This document shows, piece by piece, positions 1 to 5,500 of a stretch of DNA of 5,500 bases. The DNA lies in assembly GCA_018970625.1 (NCBI GenBank), contig JAGWVZ010000273.1:1-5500 (forward strand). The letters are read 5' to 3'. Under the pieces are notes generated by a model, which worked only from the letters and a program-made list of their open reading frames with translations, searched no databases and was not told the origin of the DNA. Origin of the DNA: Myxococcales bacterium. Lineage in GTDB: Bacteria; Myxococcota; Bradymonadia; REDH01. Every line of letters begins with the position of its first letter. Position 1 is the stretch's first letter. Position numbers and translations under genes: made by a program.

Positions 1-1827
1 GACTGGACCCTCCCGGGAATCCGGATCCAGACGTAACCACAGCGTGGCCTCATCGTAACCATACAGCAATCGCTGTAAGAGGCGATGCGCCCGATACATC
101 GCACCACTGCCCGACCTGGGATAATAGACACCCGCGCCGTGCCACTCGTAGAAGTCGCTCACGCGACCATCAATCCGCGGCTGTATGGTTCGCGTTGGCA
201 ACAGAAGTTCATGCGACCGGGCGACCAGTGACGCGTCCGGCGCCTGCGCCAGTGCGGGCAGAGGCTCGCCCAACAGCTCCCACACGACCCCACACTGTGC
301 CCGAAAGAGCTGATCAAACTGTGCGTCGTTCTGACTCTCGAAGTCGTCGCCATACCACCAGAACCAGTCCGACCCCTCTGCCATCATGAGCGCCTCGCGG
401 GCAGCCTCGGGCACTACCTCACCTTGCGACTCTCGTTGCCGTACCAGCTCACGCGTTAATACCAGAAGGTCCCAGCCCCGGTTTTTCGCTTCCACACCGA
501 TCCAGATTCGGAAGTCGGCGTTGATCCAGGAGCCGCTGTGCAGGTGCTGCAGAAAGTCTCTGGCGCTCGCCGCTATCTCGCCCATCGTCGCCGTGCGGCA
601 CCACGAGGAGCTCCGCAGCTGGCTGTAAAGCGCGTCCAGAAACGGAATCCCGTCATCGAGGTAGGCTTCCCAGGGGTTTTCTCCATCGAGAATAACAGCC
701 AGACCGCCACCTCGCCCGTTGCCAGAGGCAATCTGACGCTCCTGAATACGCAGCACAAAGTCGTGGGCGGCGTCGGATGCGGGGCGCTGCGCGTAAGAAA
801 ACCCCACCGCGTCGCTGATCGAGTGATCCCGAAACAACAGCGCGACGCGTCCATCGGGACTGCCTGCCAACCACCCTCGCAGATGCGGCGGGCCTGACAC
901 GGCATCATGAAGCGAGCGAGTCAGCACCTCCTCGTCTGACGCGATCCAGCGAACCCCGTGTCGGGCAAATACCGGGATCACTTCGGGCGCAACGGAACCT
1001 TCAGCCGGCCACATGCCCACCGGCCGCACGCCAATCCAGTCCTCGACCTCGCGAAGCGCGCGCGAGACATGCAGATCGGCGTCGCCACCCCCGACGAAGC
1101 GTTGCGGCATGGGATGGTCAGGAAGACAGCGGCGGGCGATGTCACTGTCCAGAATGAGTGGCAGTATCGGATGGTACATCGGCGTGGTCGACACCTCGAC
1201 CTGACCACGCTCCACCAGCGCCTGCCACCGCTGCCCAAGCCCACGCAGAACACCAAGCTGAGCATCCAGAACCACCTGACGGTCTTCGTCGCGGTAGTTT
1301 CGCCGCCTTGCTACCAGCGCAGCGACGGCTGGAATGGTGCTTCGCATCCATTGTCCACACCACTGTAGATTGAAGAGCACCTGCAGGTCGACCAGCTCCT
1401 GCCGACCAAACGCTCGCCAACCGCCAGACTGCCTCAGCCGCAATAGCTCAGCGAATCGTTCGTGCGGCCGCACCAACCGATCCCAGTGGCACGAGAAGAA
1501 CTGCTGAACCATGAACTCCCGATCGAGCTCGCTCAGCTCGTCCGGATTTGCCAGCGTCAGAAACCAGAAATCATCCCGGACATCCGACTCCGCATACATG
1601 CGAATCTGCCGAACCAGCACCCCTGAAAAATTGACCGTCATGCGCACGTCGGGATGCCGCTCGAGCATCCATGCCATGTCGCTATACGATTTGGCTGCAT
1701 GCAGGCGCACCCAGGGAAGCATCAGATGCGAGCGCCCGGGCCATCCGTAAAACGGCTGATGCATGTGCCACAAAAATGCGACCCGGAATGCTTCTTCCCC
1801 CGTTGCGCTCATTCCTGCTCTGCTCAT
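1..1827 (-). CDS. Glycoside hydrolase family 57 protein (alpha-amylase / alpha-glucan-acting type), C-terminus cut by window edge
   Basis: A frame open from the ATG at 1827 to base 1 gives 609 residues with no stop, so the 3' end lies outside the window. GH57 hallmarks appear in order: HMHQP at residues 21-25 (conserved region 1), [12 protein letters not shown] at 213-224 (region 2), GMWPAEGSV at 271-279 with Glu276 as probable nucleophile (region 3), ILDGENPWE at 379-387 with Asp381 as probable acid/base (region 4), and [13 protein letters not shown] at 483-495 (region 5). From about 550 a C-terminal domain begins with [18 protein letters not shown]57 enzymes are retaining alpha-glucan hydrolases or transferases (amylase, amylopullulanase, 4-alpha-glucanotransferase, branching enzyme). 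I cannot assign the exact activity, but the LDGEN-W region resembles amylase/amylopullulanase types more than branching enzymes. No signal peptide is visible, so it is probably cytoplasmic. The start overlaps the glgC stop, indicating translational coupling. A second ATG at 1812 (residue 6) is an alternative start. Family is near certain; substrate is open. Confidence 0.93.
   Translation of the reverse strand, partial: MSRAGMSATGEEAFRVAFLWHMHQPFYGWPGRSHLMLPWVRLHAAKSYSDMAWMLERHPDVRMTVNFSGVLVRQIRMYAESDVRDDFWFLTLANPDELSELDREFMVQQFFSCHWDRLVRPHERFAELLRLRQSGGWRAFGRQELVDLQVLFNLQWCGQWMRSTIPAVAALVARRRNYRDEDRQVVLDAQLGVLRGLGQRWQALVERGQVEVSTTPMYHPILPLILDSDIARRCLPDHPMPQRFVGGGDADLHVSRALREVEDWIGVRPVGMWPAEGSVAPEVIPVFARHGVRWIASDEEVLTRSLHDAVSGPPHLRGWLAGSPDGRVALLFRDHSISDAVGFSYAQRPASDAAHDFVLRIQERQIASGNGRGGGLAVILDGENPWEAYLDDGIPFLDALYSQLRSSSWCRTATMGEIAASARDFLQHLHSGSWINADFRIWIGVEAKNRGWDLLVLTRELVRQRESQGEVVPEAAREALMMAEGSDWFWWYGDDFESQNDAQFDQLFRAQCGVVWELLGEPLPALAQAPDASLVARSHELLLPTRTIQPRIDGRVSDFYEWHGAGVYYPRSGSGAMYRAHRLLQRLLYGYDEATLWLRLDPDSREGPV
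1824..1827 (-). other. ATGA stop-start overlap between glgC and the GH57 gene
   Basis: On the minus strand the last codon of glgC (CGA, Arg) is followed by TGA, and the A of that Arg codon supplies the first base of an ATG for the GH57 frame. The only nearby Shine-Dalgarno-like stretch is AAAGG about 12 bases upstream inside glgC, which is distant, so re-initiation by ribosomes finishing glgC is the likely entry route. If the alternative GH57 start at 1812 is used instead, the genes would be separated by 11 bases. Confidence 0.7.
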
Positions 1828-3068
1828 CGAAAATTAGTACCTTTGGGCACCACCACGAGCCCTGAATCCGTTACCGTGAACCCCCGCGCCGCGTCCGCAA
1901 CAGGGTCCACTCCAATCCAGGTACCCGGAGGAACCTCTACACCCTTGTCGATAATCGCGTTCTTCACCACTACGCGCCGCCCGATATTCACACCGTCCAG
2001 CAGAATGCATCCCTCGACCGTCGAGAACGAGTTCACGCGCACCATCGGAGAGAGGAGCGACTTCGAGATTTGACCGCCCGAGATGATGCAGCCTTCGCAC
2101 ACCAGCGACTCAGTGGCCATACCTACGCGATCCAGATCCGCGTGAACAAACTTCGCGGGAGGATGATTGCGGAAGTCCGTTCGAATCGGCCAGTCGCGGT
2201 TATAAAGATTCATGACCGGCGACACCGCGATCAGATCCATGGACGCCTGATAATAGCTGTCGATCGTGCCCACGTCGCGCCAGTAACCACGCTCCGCCAG
2301 AGACATTCCGGGCACCGGATTCTGGCTAAAGTCGTAGACCTGAATATGCGAGCCCTCGGCGAGCATGCGAGGGATGACGTCCTTTCCGAAGTCGTGCGTC
2401 GTGTCTTCACGATGGGCGTCCTCGACGATACGATCCACCAGCACCTTACGACGAAAGATGTAGTTGCCCATGCTGGCCAGCGCCATGTCAGGACGACCCG
2501 GCATCGCCCTGGGATGGCGGGGCTTCTCATCAAAACCGATCATGCGACCCAGTGCATCCACCTCAATGATGCCGAACTGGTGGGCCTCACTGAGCGGCAC
2601 CGGGATGGCGGCGATGGTCATCTCGGCTCCCGATGCGACATGCTCATCCAGCATGTGCGCAACGTTCATCTTGTAGATGTGGTCGGCACCAAAGACAGCC
2701 ACATGCTCGGGTGATTCATCATCGATGACGTTGAGATTCTGAAAAATGGCGTCAGCCGACCCTTTATACCAGTCCAGCCCAGTGCGTTGCTGAGCGGGTA
2801 CGGGCTCCACAAACTGGTCGAGCGCCCGGGACAGGCGCCATGCACGCGACAGGTGCCGGGTCAACGACTGGCTCATGTACTGCGTCAGGACGACGATCTG
2901 AAAAAGCCCGGAGTTGACCAGGTTCGACAGCACGAAGTCGATGAGTCGATAGCGCCCACCAAAGGGTACGGCCGGCTTGGCGCGGTCGACGGTGAGCGGC
3001 ATCAGGCGAGCCCCGCGACCGCCAGCCAAAACCATAACGAGAGTTCGATGAATCGGATTTCTCAACAT
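1824..3068 (-). CDS. glgC: Glucose-1-phosphate adenylyltransferase (ADP-glucose pyrophosphorylase)
   Basis: Makes ADP-glucose and pyrophosphate from ATP and glucose-1-phosphate in the cytoplasm, the regulated first committed step of bacterial glycogen synthesis. The 414 residues are close to the usual family length (about 400-430). Motifs seen: [13 protein letters not shown] at 14-26 (nucleotide loop; the common Thr is Ala20), [10 protein letters not shown] at 29-38 (Lys31 in the region tied to activator binding in E. coli GlgC), WYKGSADAI at 100-108, FGADHIYKM at 126-134 with catalytic Asp129, FDEKP at 179-183 with Lys182 expected to hold the sugar phosphate, DFGKDVIP at 226-233 and GYWRDVGT at 261-268. 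The C-terminal part from about 310 shows the hydrophobic repeats of a left-handed beta-helix. I chose ATG 3068 because AGGTGG lies 5 bases upstream; the in-frame GTG at 3077 falls inside that ribosome site and would add only three residues. The gene follows the kinase by 27 bases and overlaps the GH57 gene. Confidence 0.97.
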   Translation of the reverse strand: MLRNPIHRTLVMVLAGGRGARLMPLTVDRAKPAVPFGGRYRLIDFVLSNLVNSGLFQIVVLTQYMSQSLTRHLSRAWRLSRALDQFVEPVPAQQRTGLDWYKGSADAIFQNLNVIDDESPEHVAVFGADHIYKMNVAHMLDEHVASGAEMTIAAIPVPLSEAHQFGIIEVDALGRMIGFDEKPRHPRAMPGRPDMALASMGNYIFRRKVLVDRIVEDAHREDTTHDFGKDVIPRMLAEGSHIQVYDFSQNPVPGMSLAERGYWRDVGTIDSYYQASMDLIAVSPVMNLYNRDWPIRTDFRNHPPAKFVHADLDRVGMATESLVCEGCIISGGQISKSLLSPMVRVNSFSTVEGCILLDGVNIGRRVVVKNAIIDKGVEVPPGTWIGVDPVADAARGFTVTDSGLVVVPKGTNFR

Positions 3069-3072
3069 GCGA

Positions 3073-3079
3073 CCCACCT
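3073..3079 (-). promoter_or_regulatory. Ribosome binding site of glgC
   Basis: The minus strand reads AGGTGGG, a strong Shine-Dalgarno match, with the AGGTGG core ending 5 bases before the ATG at 3068. It contains the in-frame GTG at 3077, which argues against that GTG being the start. It lies in the 27-base gap after the kinase stop codon, so glgC has its own ribosome entry site but little room for its own promoter between the genes. Confidence 0.75.
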
Positions 3080-3095
3080 GGCTAAAGACGTGAAC

Positions 3096-4637
3096 TCACG
3101 GCATAACCAGCACGTACACGATCGCCAGAACAAGAGCCAGCACCAGCAAGGCGATTCCCAGCACAATCGGTTTTGGCAGCCCCGAAGAGCCCGTGGCTAC
3201 AGCAGCCGGCGCGGGAGCCGAGACATCTTGTGCCTTCTCTGGTGCCTCAGAGGGCGACACGGGCGGTACAACCGGGCCTGATGTAGCGGTCGGCGCTGGC
3301 CCGGGACCATCCGACCGCAGGTCGTTTGTCAGAGAAGCTGCTGGCGACCGCGCGGGCTTTGGGCCCTGCAGTGACGGCAGCACCTCGCGCTGGCCGTCCG
3401 ACGTCGCTGTCACCGCCACGTGGGGACGAGTACTCATACCATCCGACCGCTGCGCTGGACGTACCATCGAGAGCGGAATGACGACGCTGTCTTCTTCGCT
3501 TGCACCCTTGCGAGATGCATACGAGGTCGCCGTCTGGATCACCGCCGCCGGTTCATCAGCGTCGTCGAACCCAAAGCCTTCCCAGTTGCGCGGATCCTCT
3601 TTCTGGCTGGCGTCACCCCCGGAGGACGAGTCGAAACCGACAGGTGCGACGCGATTCAGCTCGAGCTGAATGGCCTGCGTCAGCATGGCGCTGGTGGTCT
3701 TGTCACGGGGACCACTCGGCTCACTCAACACCGCCTTCAGGTAGGCCGCCACATCGTAGGCGGTCACCACCGAAGCCGTGGACGACAGGTAGCCGCTCAA
3801 CCGCCGACCCAGCTCCTCGGCGCTCTGAAAGCGCTCGTTCGGGTCACGAGCCAGTGCACGGCGAATCACCTCTTCCAGCTCGACCGGCACCGATGGATTC
3901 AGCGCGCGCAACGACGGAATCTCGGCTTTCCGAACGAGCTGAAGGGTGTCCCAGTCGGCATTGCCCTGAAACAAACGCCGCCCTGCCAACATCTCCCAGA
4001 GCACGATTCCGGCAGCAAAGACGTCGGTGCGGCGGTCAACCGCCTCGCCCAGCGCGGCCTCGGGGGACAGGTAGCCGAATTTGCCCTTTACCACCCCGGG
4101 GTCGGTCACCGAGACCTGTGAGGCTGCCTTGGCAAGCCCAAAGTCGGTCAGCTTTACCTCGCCGGTCCACGACAGGAGGACATTTGGCGGGCTCACGTCA
4201 CGGTGCACAATGTTCAGGTCGCGCCCCCGCGGGTCCGTCCTGTTGTGTGCGTAATCCAGTCCCTGGCAGACCTGAACCGCAATGTACACCGCAATGGGAA
4301 CCGGTAGCGGCCCCTGCCGCAGGCGCGCCGCTTCGACAACGCGCTTCAGGTTGGCACCCTCAATGTATTCCATCACGATGAAATACACATCGTCCGTCTG
4401 CACCACATCGAAAACGGACACGATGTTGGTGTGACTCAGATACAGCGACAGTCGGGCTTCATCCAGAAACATCCGAATGAAACCATCGTTGGCGGACAGC
4501 TGCGGTAGCACCCTTTTGATGGCGACCGGCTTTTCGAACCCTTCCAGGCTAACCGCGACCGCTTTGAATACCTCGGCCATGCCTCCGGCATCGAGACGTT
4601 CAAGGATCTGATATCGGTCACCGGACTGAGCGCTCAT
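3096..4637 (-). CDS. Tail-anchored Ser/Thr protein kinase (Hanks type)
   Basis: 513 residues. A kinase domain spans about 9-285: glycine-rich loop LDAGGMAEVF at 15-24, VAIK with ATP-binding Lys41, helix-C Glu60 (FLDEARL), catalytic loop HRDVSPPN at 145-152 with base Asp147 and Asn152, DFG at 165-167, SPE at 191-193 and structural Asp205 (RTDVFAAG). All catalytic residues are present except that the usual Lys two after the catalytic Asp is Ser149. Residues 331-488 form a low-complexity linker, first acidic (around NWEGFGFDDADEP, 351-363) and then rich in Pro, Ala, Ser and Thr. A single hydrophobic helix at about 490-511 ends two residues before the stop, so the protein is probably tail-anchored with the kinase in the cytoplasm and no external sensor. 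Start: I prefer ATG 4637 (MSAQSGDRYQILERL), which matches usual kinase N-termini; ATG 4679 would add 14 residues without a ribosome site. Neither start has a good Shine-Dalgarno. The substrate cannot be read from sequence; the downstream glgC and GH57 products are candidates by position. Confidence 0.95.
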   Translation of the reverse strand: MSAQSGDRYQILERLDAGGMAEVFKAVAVSLEGFEKPVAIKRVLPQLSANDGFIRMFLDEARLSLYLSHTNIVSVFDVVQTDDVYFIVMEYIEGANLKRVVEAARLRQGPLPVPIAVYIAVQVCQGLDYAHNRTDPRGRDLNIVHRDVSPPNVLLSWTGEVKLTDFGLAKAASQVSVTDPGVVKGKFGYLSPEAALGEAVDRRTDVFAAGIVLWEMLAGRRLFQGNADWDTLQLVRKAEIPSLRALNPSVPVELEEVIRRALARDPNERFQSAEELGRRLSGYLSSTASVVTAYDVAAYLKAVLSEPSGPRDKTTSAMLTQAIQLELNRVAPVGFDSSSGGDASQKEDPRNWEGFGFDDADEPAAVIQTATSYASRKGASEEDSVVIPLSMVRPAQRSDGMSTRPHVAVTATSDGQREVLPSLQGPKPARSPAASLTNDLRSDGPGPAPTATSGPVVPPVSPSEAPEKAQDVSAPAPAAVATGSSGLPKPIVLGIALLVLALVLAIVYVLVMP

Positions 4638-4807
4638 GTGCGAAACCCAATAACAAAAAACCAACGCGGGGCTGTGCATAGCACGGGCAATGCGCGGTTG
4701 TATAGCGCACCGACCCGCAATCTTCGATAGCTACAGCGACCGCTTTGCAGGGCGCCAGAACGCAGTCCACCTTCGTTGCATGGCTGACCGCGGCGTAACG
4801 CGCCGAC
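4638..4807 (-). promoter_or_regulatory. Intergenic region, probable promoter of the kinase-glgC-GH57 unit
   Basis: This 170-base gap between the cyclase stop and the kinase start is the only sizeable non-coding stretch. On the minus strand it ends in an A/T-rich patch with six T at 4660-4655, upstream of the kinase ATG. There is a 5-bp perfect hairpin (CGGCG/CGCCG, 4791-4805) right after the cyclase stop, but no T-tract follows, so it is not a convincing intrinsic terminator. The gap is long enough for a promoter for the three downstream genes, yet read-through from the cyclase cannot be excluded. The promoter role is inferred from spacing and is not shown by a strong consensus. Confidence 0.4.
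4674..4709 (-). promoter_or_regulatory. Weak -10-like site with two small dyads
   Basis: Minus-strand TATACA at 4704-4699 resembles a -10 hexamer, but only a poor -35 (TCGAAG, three of six matches) lies 17 bases upstream. It sits in the loop of an inverted repeat with arms TGCGC (4691-4695) and GCGCA (4705-4709). A second dyad, GTGC-ATA-GCAC, is at 4674-4684. Such dyads over a -10 could be operator half-sites, but arms of 4-5 bases are common by chance in GC-rich DNA. Start of transcription would fall about 55 bases before the kinase ATG. Confidence 0.2.
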
Positions 4808-5500
4808 TTACACGGCCCGGTCGATCACCCGGTACAACACCACCGGCTCTCGCTTTCCTTTCAGCGTGCGCGCGGGGAGTTCTTCGGTCCTGAACTTGCC
4901 CGGGGTTGCAGCCACGACGTCGGGTGAAACGATGATCTCGCCGGTAGAGGCAGCCGAGCACAGGCGGGAACCGGTATTCACGACGTCACCGACGATCGTG
5001 TAGTCCATGGCGCGATTCGAGCCCATGTAACCCGCGACCACCTCGCCCGTGTTCACGCCAATGCCGACGCCCAGCGGTTCGAGCCTTCGCAACAGGCGCT
5101 CTTCGTTGAAGGCGCGCAAGGCGCTCTGCATCTCAATAGCGGCCATGACAGCGCGCTCGGCATGATTATCGACGGCAATGGGAGCGCCCCAGACGGCCAT
5201 AATCTCGTCACCCACGAATTTATCGAGGGTGCCGCCATGCTTGAAGATCACGTCCACCATGATCTCGAAATACTCGTTGAGCATCGTGACCACCGTCTGC
5301 GCGGGCTGACGCTCGCACATGCTCGTGAAACCTCGAATATCCGCAAACAAAACAGAGACATATCGCATGTCCCCGCCTTTCTTGATGTCCACCCGCCCGG
5401 CGATGACTTCATCGACGAGCTCCTGCGGCAACAGACGCCCCAGCTGCTCGCGCACCAGCGCATCCTGCCGAACCCGATCCACCAGACGAGAGTGTTCGAT
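4808..5500 (-). CDS. Class III adenylate/guanylate cyclase, C-terminal catalytic domain (5' end outside window)
   Basis: 230 residues are visible and the frame stays open through base 5500, so the start lies upstream of the window; GTG 5482 is an internal codon and not a credible start. A short helical lead-in (residues 1-36, ending LLPQELVDEVIAGR) precedes the cyclase domain at about 45-230. Metal-binding Asp54 is in LFADIRGFT (51-59) and Asp98 in FVGDEIMAVWG (95-105). Lys94 and Thr168 (DYTIVGD) fit the base-recognition pair of class IIIb adenylyl cyclases, where Thr replaces Asp. Transition-state residues Asn175 and Arg179 are present in VVNTGSRL. The domain therefore looks active, most likely making cAMP from ATP. 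The missing N-terminal part probably carries a sensor module such as GAF or FHA, by analogy only. The stop is TAA at 4810-4808. It lies upstream of the kinase in the same orientation, with a 170-base gap. Confidence 0.94.
   Translation of the reverse strand: MEHSRLVDRVRQDALVREQLGRLLPQELVDEVIAGRVDIKKGGDMRYVSVLFADIRGFTSMCERQPAQTVVTMLNEYFEIMVDVIFKHGGTLDKFVGDEIMAVWGAPIAVDNHAERAVMAAIEMQSALRAFNEERLLRRLEPLGVGIGVNTGEVVAGYMGSNRAMDYTIVGDVVNTGSRLCSAASTGEIIVSPDVVAATPGKFRTEELPARTLKGKREPVVLYRVIDRAV

Noticed and set aside
958..1368. Plus-strand open frames of up to 136 residues in the first 1.8 kb
   Set aside because: The minus strand carries a continuous 609-codon GH57 frame with all five family motifs across this stretch, so these are shadows.
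2070..2714. A 214-residue open frame on the plus strand, opposite glgC
   Set aside because: It lies fully within glgC, whose motifs are unmistakable on the minus strand; the His/Arg-rich composition is that of a shadow frame.
3075..3077. GTG at 3077 as the glgC start
   Set aside because: It lies inside the Shine-Dalgarno sequence AGGTGGG that correctly serves the ATG at 3068.
3500..4381. A 293-residue open frame on the plus strand, opposite the kinase
   Set aside because: It is antisense to the conserved kinase domain, has an Arg/Pro/Ser-rich composition typical of a GC-rich shadow frame, and shows no recognisable motif.
4655..4660. Run of six T on the minus strand as a terminator tail
   Set aside because: No stable GC-rich stem directly precedes it; the nearest dyad has 4-bp arms and lies 13 bases away.
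4741..4760. Sigma-54-like sequence CTGGCGCCCTGCAA on the minus strand upstream of the kinase
   Set aside because: The GG and GC elements are only 6 bases apart, whereas the -24/-12 consensus needs about 10.
4791..4805. Hairpin just after the cyclase stop as an intrinsic terminator
   Set aside because: The stem is only 5 bp (CGGCG/CGCCG) and is not followed by a T-run on the minus strand.

Overview
All four genes in this window lie on the minus strand, so the window is best read from right to left. The sequence is GC-rich. The Ser/Thr kinase has the catalytic-loop form HRDVSP and the activation-segment form VKGKF-YLSPE, and there is a multidomain class III nucleotide cyclase. Together these point to a signalling-rich Myxococcota-type bacterium (former Deltaproteobacteria, including Bradymonadales-like lineages). 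That assignment is inference from protein style, not from a phylogenetic marker.

Layout in transcription order: (1) 5500-4808, the C-terminal cyclase domain of a class III adenylate/guanylate cyclase whose N-terminal part lies beyond the window; (2) 4807-4638, a 170-base intergenic region, the only substantial non-coding stretch and the likely promoter site for what follows; (3) 4637-3096, a Ser/Thr protein kinase of 513 residues with a Pro/Ala/Ser/Thr-rich linker and one transmembrane helix at its extreme C-terminus; (4) 3068-1824, ADP-glucose pyrophosphorylase (GlgC), starting 27 bases after the kinase stop; (5) 1827-1, a glycoside hydrolase family 57 protein that overlaps the glgC stop by four bases (ATGA) and runs off the left edge after 609 codons. 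The GH57 gene covers the whole first 1.8 kb although no complete ORF closes there.

How the genes may work together: GlgC makes ADP-glucose, the committed precursor of bacterial glycogen, and GH57 enzymes cleave or rearrange alpha-glucans. The two are translationally coupled and so form a storage-glucan module. The kinase sits directly upstream with spacing typical of an operon, so phosphorylation control of glycogen metabolism is the natural hypothesis. There is a precedent in Myxococcus xanthus, where Pkn4 phosphorylates 6-phosphofructokinase and affects glycogen use. The cyclase may be a separate upstream transcription unit or part of the same signalling neighbourhood. I found no RNA genes, mobile elements, CRISPR arrays or pseudogenes. 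The most notable points are the kinase-glgC-GH57 arrangement, the tail-anchored kinase with an apparently exchanged active-site lysine, and small dyads around a weak -10-like site upstream of the kinase.
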